DNA of 64,000 bases. Source: Pseudomonas sp. LS.1a. GTDB taxonomy: Bacteria > Pseudomonadota > Gammaproteobacteria > Pseudomonadales > Pseudomonadaceae. Made by a program: the position numbers and the translations under genes. Of the stretch, positions 53,543-64,000 are shown one piece after another. Numbering within the stretch: the stretch's first letter is position 1; every line of letters begins with the position of its first letter. The stretch covers positions 1,962,001-2,026,000 of the forward strand of contig NZ_CP092827.1 in the NCBI RefSeq assembly GCF_022533585.1. The letters are read 5' to 3'. The notes under the pieces were generated by a model. It was not told the DNA's origin and did not search any database. It worked only from the letters and a program-made list of their open reading frames with translations.

Positions 53543-54531
53543 TGCGCGTGCTCCGGCGCGGCCAACTCGGTCAATGGGCATGGGGTGGCCTCCGTCAGTT
53601 TGACTGGTGTCTCATGGAACTGTGGCAGTACGTATTCGGCGATTTCGTGCAGGGTTTCGTCCAGCGGTCGCACGTTACGCCGCAGGTGCAGGCCGATATG
53701 GTCGACGCCCGCCGCGCGCAGGGCGCCGAGCTCGGCCGCCAGTGCCTTGCGGCCACCGCGAAAACCGAAGCGCCAGCGTTGCAGCGGTTCGTCGGGGTTG
53801 TCCGCCAGGTCCAGGTGGATGAAGCTGCTGTAGGGCTTGTCGCCCGCCACCGCGCGCCAGGCGGCGACCCGCCGGCGGTGGTCATCCGGCGTGCCGGGGT
53901 AGGCCAGGCAGCCGTCCAGGTTGCTGCCGATCCATGCCGGGCTTTGCTGGGCCAGGCCGGCTACCAGCAACGGCAGCGGCGAGGCGGTGCCGGGTAATAC
54001 GGCCAGACCTTCGGGCAGGTGGCCGTTGGCACCATCACGCAGCAGCGCGACCTGTTGGCGGAATGCGTTGCCGCGTCCCTCGAAATCCCGACCGAACAGC
54101 GGGTATTCCACCGGCCGGTCACCACTGGCCACGCCCAGCAGCAGGCGATTGCCGCTGAGGCGCTGCACACTATTGGCCGACTTCAGGGTCAGCAGCGGTT
54201 CGCGAATCGGCAGCACCACGGCAGCCGTGCCGAGCAGGATGTCGCGGGTTACCCCGGCCAGGTAGCCGAGGTAGGCAAACACCTCGAACACCTGGGCGGC
54301 GTCGCCGAACGACGGGTCATACAGCGGCACATCGCGGATCCACAGGGCGCGGTAGCCCAGGCGGTCGGCCAGTTGTGCCAGTTCTGCATGGCGGGCCAGG
54401 TCCGGCTCGCCGAACTGGCGGCCGTCGCGGCGCCGTGCCTGTTCACCGGTGGGCGTCCAGTCGTGGTCCAGCGGCGCTTCCAGGCCGACACTGAAGCCGC
54501 CAGCGGTCAGGCGTTCGAGGGGTGTGGTCAT
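53539..54531 (-). CDS. LLM-class flavin-dependent oxidoreductase
   Basis: A 330-residue bacterial luciferase-like TIM-barrel enzyme (AELAQLADRLGYRALWIRDVPLYDPSFGDAAQVFE; LGTAAVVLPIREPLLTLKSANSVQRLSGNRLLLGVASGDRP). It is expected to use reduced FMN and oxygen or F420-like chemistry; family knowledge favours FMN in pseudomonads. It lies in an operon with the aldo/keto reductase gene (4-nt gap) and MFS gene (4-nt overlap). Confidence 0.9.
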   Translation of the reverse strand: MTTPLERLTAGGFSVGLEAPLDHDWTPTGEQARRRDGRQFGEPDLARHAELAQLADRLGYRALWIRDVPLYDPSFGDAAQVFEVFAYLGYLAGVTRDILLGTAAVVLPIREPLLTLKSANSVQRLSGNRLLLGVASGDRPVEYPLFGRDFEGRGNAFRQQVALLRDGANGHLPEGLAVLPGTASPLPLLVAGLAQQSPAWIGSNLDGCLAYPGTPDDHRRRVAAWRAVAGDKPYSSFIHLDLADNPDEPLQRWRFGFRGGRKALAAELGALRAAGVDHIGLHLRRNVRPLDETLHEIAEYVLPQFHETPVKLTEATPCPLTELAAPEHAQ

Positions 54532-54535
54532 GGCA

Positions 54536-55339
54536 TCAATCCCAGATTGGCGCCAGGCCGTCAGGGCTGACTTCGCGGCCATTGCGCTCGAGCTTGGCGA
54601 TGCGCGCCATGTCGTCGGCGTCCAGCTTCAGGTCACGGGCGAGCAGGTTGCTGGCCAGGTTTTCGCGTTTGGTCGACGACGGGATCACCGCGTAGCCCAG
54701 CTGCAGGGCCCAGGCCAGGGCAACCTGGGCGACGGTGGCCTTGTGCTTGGCGGCGATCTCGGCCAGTACCGGGTCTTTCAGGACCTTGCCGTAAGCCAGG
54801 GTCATGTACGAGGTGACGGTGACGCCTTGCTCCTTGAGGAACGCGGTCAGCTTGCTGTTCTGCAGGTACGGGCTGAGCTCGATCTGGTTGGTGGCGATTT
54901 CGCCTTTGCCGACCACTTCGATGGCCTGGCGGGTCAGTTCGATGTTGAAGTTGGATACACCGATCTGGCGAGTCAGGCCGAGCTTCTTGGCTTCGGCCAG
55001 GGCGGCCATGTATTCGGGCAGTTCAACGCCGTTGCCTGGGGCTGGCCAGTGGATCAGCAGCAGGTCGACGTAGTCGGTGCGCAGTTTCTGCAGGCTCTCG
55101 CGCAGGCTGGGGATCAGCTTGTCCGCGGCGTAGTTTTCAATCCAGATCTTGGTGGTGATGAACAGTTCGTCGCGCTTGACGCCGCTTTCGGCGATAGCCT
55201 GGCCAACGTCGGCTTCGTTCTTGTAGATCTGCGCGGTGTCGATGACCCGGTAGCCCAGTTCCAGGGCCGACTTGACGGAATCGATGACGGCCTGGCCGGT
55301 GAGGCGGAAGGTGCCGAGGCCGAAGGATGGAATGCTCAT
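54536..55339 (-). CDS. dkgB: aldo/keto reductase, DkgB-like
   Basis: A 267-residue NADPH-dependent AKR. Catalytic residues: Asp and Tyr in [12 protein letters not shown], Lys in [11 protein letters not shown], His in [10 protein letters not shown]; cofactor site [13 protein letters not shown]. The sequence follows E. coli DkgB (2,5-diketo-D-gluconate reductase B / methylglyoxal reductase). GGAGCAGATCC precedes the ATG. It is the first gene of a three-gene operon. Confidence 0.88.
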   Translation of the reverse strand: MSIPSFGLGTFRLTGQAVIDSVKSALELGYRVIDTAQIYKNEADVGQAIAESGVKRDELFITTKIWIENYAADKLIPSLRESLQKLRTDYVDLLLIHWPAPGNGVELPEYMAALAEAKKLGLTRQIGVSNFNIELTRQAIEVVGKGEIATNQIELSPYLQNSKLTAFLKEQGVTVTSYMTLAYGKVLKDPVLAEIAAKHKATVAQVALAWALQLGYAVIPSSTKRENLASNLLARDLKLDADDMARIAKLERNGREVSPDGLAPIWD

Positions 55340-55536
55340 GGATCTGCTCCTGATGCGTAAGGGGTGAACCGAACCGAGCCTGATCGCTCGGGTTCGATCG
55401 CTTTTCGTGTGGGGAGCAGTGTGCGGCTTTGAGGGGGATTGATTAAGGTGGGGCGGGGCCAAGGTCATTTGACCGGGAGGCAAGAATAGGCCGTTGTGTC
55501 GTGACTGTTGCTGCAGGAATGCAGGGTAAGCCTGAC
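55340..55536. other. upstream region of the dkgB operon
   Basis: I see no gene in this stretch between the dkgB start and the REP pair. It presumably holds the promoter of the dkgB-monooxygenase-MFS operon, but I find no hexamer pair strong enough to annotate. Confidence 0.4.
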
Positions 55537-55635
55537 CCGGCCTCTTCGCGGGTGAACCCGCTCCTACAGGTACTGCACCGTTCCTGAGTGCTGCGCAGTA
55601 CCTGTGGGAGCGGGTTCACCCGCGAAGAGGCCGGT
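55537..55635. repeat. REP pair (gggtgaaccc centre)
   Basis: ccggcctcttcgcgggtgaacccgctcctaca and tgtgggagcgggttcacccgcgaagaggccgg face each other, with one arm mismatch. It lies between the DUF934 terminator and the dkgB operon. Confidence 0.9.
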
Positions 55636-55640
55636 ACAGG

Positions 55641-55670
55641 AAAACGAAACAGCCCGCCATGAAGGCGGGC
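55641..55670 (-). terminator. intrinsic terminator of the cysI-DUF934 operon
   Basis: On the minus strand gcccgcc and ggcgggc (55652-55658 / 55664-55670) form a stem with a 5-nt loop, followed by a U-rich tail (gtttcgtttt). Confidence 0.82.
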
Positions 55671-55693
55671 CGTCTGGCATTGCAAGGCGACAA

Positions 55694-56188
55694 TCAGCGG
55701 CGGCGGAACAGCGGCAGCGGCTCGTCGGTGGCGGCCTGGTAGGTCACCGAGAAGTCCTTCAGGCTTTGCAGCGCGTCTTCCGGGTCCTTGTCGGCACGGA
55801 TGGCGAACGCGTCAAAACCGCAACGGGCCATGAAGAACAGCTGGTCACGCAGCACGTCGCCAATGGCGCGCAGCTCGCCCTTGAACTTGTAGCGGTCACG
55901 CAGCAGGCGCGCATTGGAGTAGTTGCGCCCGTCGGTGAACGCCGGGAAGTTCAGCGCGATGACCTGGAAGTGATGTACGTCCTCGCCGATTTCTTCCGCC
56001 TGCTCGTCGCTGTCCAGCCACACGCCCAGGCCGCCGTCGCGGGCCTTGAGTACGTGGGCATGGTCGCGCCACATCTGCAGCGGGACGATGTAGTCGTCGC
56101 AGTTGGTCAGCTCGTCAAAGGACGTTTCCTTGGGCAGCAGGTGCCAGGTTTCGTCGACGATCTGGTTGTTCTTAATGATTCGCTGCAT
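55694..56188 (-). CDS. DUF934 protein, sulfite reductase-associated
   Basis: A 164-residue protein (MQRIIKNNQIVDETWHLLPKE; NFPAFTDGRNYSNARLLRDRYKFKGELRAIGDVLRDQLFFMARCGFDAF) matching DUF934. It overlaps the end of cysI by 17 nt, so the two are co-translated. The family almost always accompanies CysI-type sulfite reductases lacking CysJ and is presumed to help sulfite reduction; the biochemical role is not established. Confidence 0.93.
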   Translation of the reverse strand: MQRIIKNNQIVDETWHLLPKETSFDELTNCDDYIVPLQMWRDHAHVLKARDGGLGVWLDSDEQAEEIGEDVHHFQVIALNFPAFTDGRNYSNARLLRDRYKFKGELRAIGDVLRDQLFFMARCGFDAFAIRADKDPEDALQSLKDFSVTYQAATDEPLPLFRRR

Positions 56189-57824
56189 AGACGCGTTCCT
56201 TGAAGGGGTCGATGCCGATACGCTGGTAGGTGTCGATGAAACGCTCTTCCTCGGTACGTTGCTCGACGTACACGGCGATCAGCTTCTCGATCACATCGGC
56301 CATGTCTTCCTGGGCGAAGGACGGGCCGAGGATCTTGCCCAGGCTCGCGCCACGCGCGGCATTGCCGCCCAGCGACACCTGGTAGAACTCCTCGCCCTTC
56401 TTGTCCACGCCGAGGATGCCGATGTGGCCCACGTGGTGGTGGCCGCAGGCGTTCATGCAGCCGGAGATGTTCAGGTCGATTTCGCCGATGTCGAACAGGT
56501 AGTCCAGGTCGTCGAAGCGGCGCTGGATGGATTCTGCGATCGGGATCGACTTGGCGTTGGCCAGCGAGCAGTAATCACCACCCGGGCAGCAGATGATGTC
56601 GGTCAGCAGGCCGATGTTCGGGGTGGCGAAGCCGCTTTCGCGCAGTTCCAGCCACAGGGCGTGCAGCTGGCGCTGCTCGACATCGGCAAGGATGATGTTC
56701 TGCTCGTGCGAAGTGCGCAGGAAGCCGAAGCTGTAGCGCTCGGCCAGGTCGGCCACGGCGTCCAGCTGCTTGTCGGTCAGGTCGCCCGGGGCAACGCCGG
56801 TGGGCTTCAGCGACAGGGTCACGGCCACGTAACCAGGGCGCTTGTGAGCGCGGGTGTTGCGCGAGCGCCAGCGGGCGAAGCCTGGGTACTCGGCGTCCTG
56901 GGCGGTGTAATCGACGTTGTCCAGGGCCAGGTAGGCCGGGTCGACGAAGTGGCGCGACACACGCTGCACTTCGGCTTCGGTCAGGGTGGTGCTGCCGCCA
57001 CGCAGGTGGACCATTTCGGCCTCGACCTTCTCGGCGAACACTTCCGGGGTAAGGGCTTTGACCAGGATCTTGATCCGCGCCTTGTACTTGTTGTCACGGC
57101 GACCGTAACGGTTGTACACGCGCAGGATGGCGTCGAGGTAGCTGATCAGGTCTTGCCACGGCAGGAATTCGTTGATGAACGAGCCCACCACCGGGGTACG
57201 GCCCAGGCCGCCACCGACCAGCACGCGGAAGCCCAGTTCACCAGCGGCATTGCGCACCGGCTCCAGGCCGATGTCGTGCACTTCGATGGCGGCGCGGTCT
57301 TCCTGCGAGCCGTTGATGGCAATCTTGAACTTGCGCGGCAGGTAGGCGAATTCCGGGTGGAAGGTGGTCCACTGGCGGACGATTTCGCACCACGGGCGCG
57401 GGTCGACGATTTCGTCTGCGGCCACGCCGGCGAACTGGTCGGTGGTGGTGTTGCGCAGGCAGTTGCCGCTGGTCTGGATCGCGTGCATCTGCACGGTGGC
57501 CAGTTCGGCGAGGATGTCCGGGATGTCTTCCAGCGCCGGCCAGTTGAATTGCACGTTCTGGCGGGTGGAGATATGGGCGTAGCCCTTGTCGTAGTCGCGG
57601 GCGATCTTGGCCAGCGTACGGACCTGGGTGGCGTTCAGCTGGCCGTACGGCACGGCGACACGCAGCATCGGCGCGAAACGCTGGATGTAAAGGCCGTTCT
57701 GCAGGCGCAGAGGGCGGAATTCTTCTTCGCTCAGCTCACCGGCCAGATAGCGGCGGGTCTGATCACGGAACTGCTTGACGCGGTCCTCGATGATCCGCTG
57801 ATCGTACTCGTCGTATACGTACAT
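56172..57824 (-). CDS. cysI: CysI, sulfite reductase hemoprotein
   Basis: A 550-residue siroheme/[4Fe-4S] enzyme that reduces sulfite to sulfide. Nitrite/sulfite reductase ferredoxin-like repeats are present: RFAPMLRVAVPYGQLNATQVRTLA, STRQNVQFNWP and a second half from about 325. The cluster ligands are CCPGGDYC and SGCMNACGHH, close to the C-terminus. No flavoprotein subunit (CysJ) is nearby, as in other pseudomonads. Likely activated by CysB. It forms an operon with DUF934. Confidence 0.95.
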   Translation of the reverse strand: MYVYDEYDQRIIEDRVKQFRDQTRRYLAGELSEEEFRPLRLQNGLYIQRFAPMLRVAVPYGQLNATQVRTLAKIARDYDKGYAHISTRQNVQFNWPALEDIPDILAELATVQMHAIQTSGNCLRNTTTDQFAGVAADEIVDPRPWCEIVRQWTTFHPEFAYLPRKFKIAINGSQEDRAAIEVHDIGLEPVRNAAGELGFRVLVGGGLGRTPVVGSFINEFLPWQDLISYLDAILRVYNRYGRRDNKYKARIKILVKALTPEVFAEKVEAEMVHLRGGSTTLTEAEVQRVSRHFVDPAYLALDNVDYTAQDAEYPGFARWRSRNTRAHKRPGYVAVTLSLKPTGVAPGDLTDKQLDAVADLAERYSFGFLRTSHEQNIILADVEQRQLHALWLELRESGFATPNIGLLTDIICCPGGDYCSLANAKSIPIAESIQRRFDDLDYLFDIGEIDLNISGCMNACGHHHVGHIGILGVDKKGEEFYQVSLGGNAARGASLGKILGPSFAQEDMADVIEKLIAVYVEQRTEEERFIDTYQRIGIDPFKERVYAANH

Positions 57825-58037
57825 AAAAGTCCTGTCTCAGGCATGCAGCTATTCGCGCGCACGGCCGCGCACTCCGCTTCGGAGCCGAGGAACGATAGCA
57901 GGTTGTGTTTATGCGCTAAAGTGATGTTTTTGCATATGAAAAGAACCAAATGGACTATGTGAGACTGACTGCCATTTGTGCGCTTGGAGTGGCCTGGCGT
58001 TTATAATCCGCTGTTTGCTTCGCAGGGATTTCAGCCC

Positions 58038-59114
58038 ATGCTCAAGGCGTTGTGCCATAGCTTGTGTCTTGCCTTGCCGCTGGCGGCAAGCGCGCAGCCG
58101 GCTTCGGTGGTTTTCCTCAACCCGGGGCTGTCCTCCGAGACGTTCTGGACCAGTTATACCCGCTTCATGCAGGCCGCCGCGGACGAGCTGGGCATGACCC
58201 TGCGCGTGGAATACAGCGAGCGCCGCGCCGACCTGGCGCTGACCCAGGCCAAGGCGATCCTAAGCGGGCCGCAGCGGCCGGATTACCTGGTGCTGGTCAA
58301 CGAGCAGTATGTGGCGCCGGAGATCATCCGCCTGTCGCGTGGCAGCGGGGTCAAGCTGTTCCTGGTCAACAACGGCCTGACTGCCAGCCAGGCCCGTAGC
58401 ATCGAGGCCCAGCCCGACAAGTATGCCGAGCTGCTGGGCACCTTGACGGCCAACGACGAGCAGGCGGGCTTCCAGATGTTGCACCAGATGGTCGCGCAGT
58501 TGCCCCGCGACAGTGGGCCGGTGGACCTGGTGGCCTTTGCCGGGGTCAAGACCACACCGGCCTCGCAGCTGCGCGAGGAAGGCATGCGCCGCGCCCTGGC
58601 CGATTTCCCCCAGGTGCGTTTGCGTCAGGTGGTGTATGGCGGCTGGAGCCGTCAGCGCGCCTACGAGCAGGCGCAGCAGCTGCTGGAGCGCTACCCGGCT
58701 ACCCGCCTGGTGTGGTCGGCCAATGACGAGATGGCCTTTGGTGCCATGCAGGCGTTCGAGGAGGCGGGGCGCAAGCCGGGGCGCGATGTGCTGTTCAGCG
58801 CCATCAACAGCTCGCCCGCTGCCCTGCGGGCACGTATCGACGGGCGTCTGAGCGTGCTGATGGGCGGGCATTTCACCCTCGGCGGTTGGGCCATGGTGAT
58901 GCTTCACGATGACGCCCAGGGGCTGGCGGTGAACCGCGACGGTCTGCGCGAGCATCGCACGCCGGTGTTGCAGCCGATCGACCAGGCCAAGGCGAAGCAT
59001 TGGCTGAAACTGCTGGAACGGGCCGACTACGGCGTCGATTTCCAGCAGTACAGCGCCGAAGGGCGGCCGCCCGGCTATCAGTACCCCTTTCTGACGTCAC
59101 CGATCAATTATTGA
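58038..59114 (+). CDS. periplasmic substrate-binding protein (Peripla_BP/LacI-like fold)
   Basis: A 358-residue protein with a signal peptide (MLKALCHSLCLALPLAASAQ) and a two-lobed type I periplasmic binding fold (VVFLNPGLSSETFWTSYTRFMQAAADELGMTLRVEYSERRADLAL; TRLVWSANDEMAFGAMQAFEEAG). No permease or ATPase gene is adjacent, so it may be a receptor for a chemotaxis or signalling protein rather than a transporter. Ligand unknown, possibly a sugar or autoinducer-like molecule. Confidence 0.85.
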   Translation: MLKALCHSLCLALPLAASAQPASVVFLNPGLSSETFWTSYTRFMQAAADELGMTLRVEYSERRADLALTQAKAILSGPQRPDYLVLVNEQYVAPEIIRLSRGSGVKLFLVNNGLTASQARSIEAQPDKYAELLGTLTANDEQAGFQMLHQMVAQLPRDSGPVDLVAFAGVKTTPASQLREEGMRRALADFPQVRLRQVVYGGWSRQRAYEQAQQLLERYPATRLVWSANDEMAFGAMQAFEEAGRKPGRDVLFSAINSSPAALRARIDGRLSVLMGGHFTLGGWAMVMLHDDAQGLAVNRDGLREHRTPVLQPIDQAKAKHWLKLLERADYGVDFQQYSAEGRPPGYQYPFLTSPINY

Positions 59115-59199
59115 AAGACCCTGCTTGAGGGAAGGGCATTGCTCGTCTTAACTGCTGGTGGTGAAGTGCATTCCCATAACCACTACAAGAGGCAATGCA

Positions 59200-59313
59200 A
59201 TGGGAAACTCAACCAAGGTCCGCAAAGCTGACAGCAGCGTCGATGCCTGGGCGATCCTCTGCCTGATCGTTCTGGTGGTGGTCACTGCCGTGTATTGGGT
59301 CAGCCACCAGTAG
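59200..59313 (+). CDS. 37-residue single-helix membrane microprotein
   Basis: MGNSTKVRKADSSVDAW followed by the hydrophobic helix AILCLIVLVVVTAVYWV and SHQ. AAGAGG lies 7 nt before the ATG, and a terminator follows at 59345-59381, so the frame has all the signals of a gene. The positively charged N-terminus predicts N-in orientation. I know no function for it; small proteins of this form often regulate a larger membrane complex. Confidence 0.7.
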   Translation: MGNSTKVRKADSSVDAWAILCLIVLVVVTAVYWVSHQ

Positions 59314-59344
59314 ACTTGTATTCAAGACCGTGATGCAGCCAGAG

Positions 59345-59381
59345 CGCCTGCGGGAGGGAGTCCCGCGGGCGTGTTTGCTTT
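59345..59381 (+). terminator. terminator after the microprotein gene
   Basis: cgcctgcggga (59345-59355) pairs with tcccgcgggcg (59361-59371) with one G-U pair and a 5-nt loop; tgtttgctttg follows. Confidence 0.7.
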
Positions 59382-59386
59382 GCCTG

Positions 59387-59411
59387 TGCCGGCCTCTTCG
59401 CGGGCTAGCGA
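59387..59411. repeat. half REP element at the DUF2970 stop codon
   Basis: gtgccggcctcttcgcgggct is the outer half of a REP, and the following tagcg breaks the consensus (tcgcccgctcc). The stop codon of the DUF2970 gene (cta, 59405-59407) lies at the break. Confidence 0.6.
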
Positions 59412-59620
59412 GCCAGGTGCAGGGCCAACTGCACCAGGCCGATCAATACGGCTATGAACACCAGGGTGAACAGCGTCCCCAGCGCAATGAAATGGCTGGC
59501 CTTGCCGTGGGTGAAGTCGCGGGCGCGGTTCTTGCCGCTTTGCACGCCGAAGGCGGCAGCGAGGATGCTGTGCAGCATCTGCCAGAAAGTCGGGGGTTTG
59601 CCCTGGCTGGAATCGTCCAT
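59405..59620 (-). CDS. DUF2970 small membrane protein
   Basis: A 71-residue protein (MDDSSQGKPPTFWQMLHSILAAAFGVQSGKNRARDFTHG) with one C-terminal transmembrane helix (FIALGTLFTLVFIAVLIGLVQLAL). The WQMLxSxLAAxFGVQSxxNRxRDF motif is characteristic of DUF2970. Function unknown. The stop codon abuts a half REP. Confidence 0.85.
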   Translation of the reverse strand: MDDSSQGKPPTFWQMLHSILAAAFGVQSGKNRARDFTHGKASHFIALGTLFTLVFIAVLIGLVQLALHLAR

Positions 59621-59685
59621 GGTGGCTCCTGAGGAAATCAGAGGCAATCAGGGACAGTGTAGGCAATGAGATCGAGGTTGGCTTT

Positions 59686-59782
59686 GCCGGCCTCTTCGCG
59701 GGCTCGCCCGCTCCCACAGGTACGTCACAGGTCCTGAGGCCTGTGATGTACCTGTGGGAGCGGGCAAGCCCGCGAAGAAGCC
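59686..59782. repeat. REP pair (ggctcgccc centre)
   Basis: gccggcctcttcgcgggctcgcccgctcccacaggta and tacctgtgggagcgggcaagcccgcgaagaagcc face each other. Between them the spacer (cgtcacaggtcctgaggcctgtgatg) forms its own hairpin. Confidence 0.9.
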
Positions 59783-59791
59783 AACGCGGTC

Positions 59792-63499
<3,708 letters not shown>

Positions 63500-63683
63500 A
63501 GGAACTACCTGGTCGGGCAAATTTCAGAAGGTGCAGAATCATAACAAAGCTGCGCAGATTTTAGGCACATCGCCCATTTGCATGAAAATGGCTCATGTTG
63601 GGCGGGCGTCGGCAAGGCACGGCACCCCAAGGACGACCAGTCAACAAATCGTGATGGCTTTCAATACCCAGGACTTTCCGCAC

Positions 63684-64000
63684 ATGGTGCATCGTATTCT
63701 TGCCGGCGTTTTCGCCCTGCTCATCAGCAGTGTGGCGTTCGGGCAAGCCCCCCAGTCGAGCCCGGCTGTTTCCTACACCCGGGACATTCAACCGATCTTC
63801 ACCGAGAAATGCGTGGCCTGCCACGCCTGCAACGACGCCGCCTGCCAGCTGAAGCTGGAAAGCCCTGAAGGCGCGGTGCGCGGGGCCAGCAAGGTCCCGG
63901 TGTACCAGGGCGAGCGCAGCAAGGCAGTGCCTACCACGCGGCTGTTCTACGACGCCCACAGCGAGGGCGAATGGCGCAAGAAGGGTTTCTACTCGGTGCT
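63684..64000 (+). CDS. cti: Cti, fatty acid cis/trans isomerase (5' part only)
   Basis: The first 105 codons of a periplasmic cytochrome c-type enzyme that converts cis to trans unsaturated fatty acids in the membrane under solvent or heat stress. A signal peptide (MVHRILAGVFALLISSVAFG) is followed by YTRDIQPIFTEKCVACHACNDAAC, which contains the haem-binding CxxCH. The sequence is recognisable as the N-terminus of Pseudomonas Cti (about 760 residues). An in-frame ATG at 63654 is less likely. It is divergent from metH and runs off the window. Confidence 0.9.
   Translation, partial: MVHRILAGVFALLISSVAFGQAPQSSPAVSYTRDIQPIFTEKCVACHACNDAACQLKLESPEGAVRGASKVPVYQGERSKAVPTTRLFYDAHSEGEWRKKGFYSV

Noticed and set aside
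28589..59782. CRISPR array, suggested by many short palindromic repeats
   Set aside because: Repeats are in facing pairs scattered between genes, not regularly spaced, and there are no cas genes. They are REP/BIME elements.
63500..63683. A cobalamin riboswitch upstream of metH
   Set aside because: The 184-nt gap between metH and cti lacks the conserved B12-box sequence and has no long structured leader.

Overview
The window is high-GC gammaproteobacterial chromosome. Protein content (OprI lipoprotein, AcnD/PrpF-type methylcitrate pathway, Csu-type pili, Cti, patatin and DUF proteins typical of pseudomonads) and many copies of the 'cgcgggtttacccgctcccaca' class of REP element point to the Pseudomonas putida group. 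The gene order (oprI - aroF - cysB - cysH - pabB - prp operon - acnB - csu - cysI - metH - cti) agrees with my memory of P. putida chromosomes; that is recall, not a search. I see no phage, IS element, CRISPR array or rRNA, and one tRNA (Gln, UUG).

Layout. 1-3.5 kb: an FtsX-type ABC transporter (permease running off the left edge, and ATPase), divergent from the periplasmic esterase TesA, then a small conserved protein and an L,D-transpeptidase. 3.6-11.1 kb: oprI, a GNAT protein, DAHP synthase, a PanE-like reductase, a universal stress protein, the sulfur regulator CysB, APS reductase CysH and PabB. 11.3-14.4 kb: a three-gene minus-strand operon of retropepsin-like protease, inactive-transglutaminase/7TM protein and RimK-like ATP-grasp ligase. 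This is a recurrent but poorly understood system and the best candidate here for unexplored biology. 14.7-26 kb: the methylcitrate operon (GntR regulator, prpB, prpC, acnD, prpF, prpD) with convergent acnB. The propionyl-CoA synthetase prpE lies separately at 33.9 kb with its own divergent LysR regulator.

26-38 kb: a DUF1289 protein, QueD, a patatin-like hydrolase, a PepSY-PepSY-response regulator-kinase operon, an HPP/CBS membrane protein, prpE, ZapE, DUF1810 and YdcH-like proteins and tRNA-Gln. 38.4-44.7 kb: a complete Csu-type chaperone-usher pilus operon (four spore-coat-U pilins, chaperone, usher, two-domain tip adhesin). 44.9-48.2 kb: a cytosolic M14 carboxypeptidase, an AraC regulator and an Fsr-like MFS exporter, bracketed by two nearly identical 114-bp direct repeats. 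48.5-51.7 kb: mlaA and a small overlapping gene, divergent from an EnvZ/OmpR-like pair. 51.7-55.3 kb: DUF1348, an MFS exporter, a luciferase-like monooxygenase and an aldo/keto reductase. 55.7-64 kb: DUF934-cysI, a periplasmic binding protein, a 37-residue membrane microprotein, DUF2970, metH and the start of cti.

Two themes link genes across the window. Sulfur assimilation (cysB, cysH, cysI/DUF934) leads to methionine synthesis (metH). Propionate catabolism is complete from activation (prpE) through the 2-methylcitrate cycle. Almost every gap between transcription units carries a REP pair; these fall into several arm types, and four share a conserved spacer.
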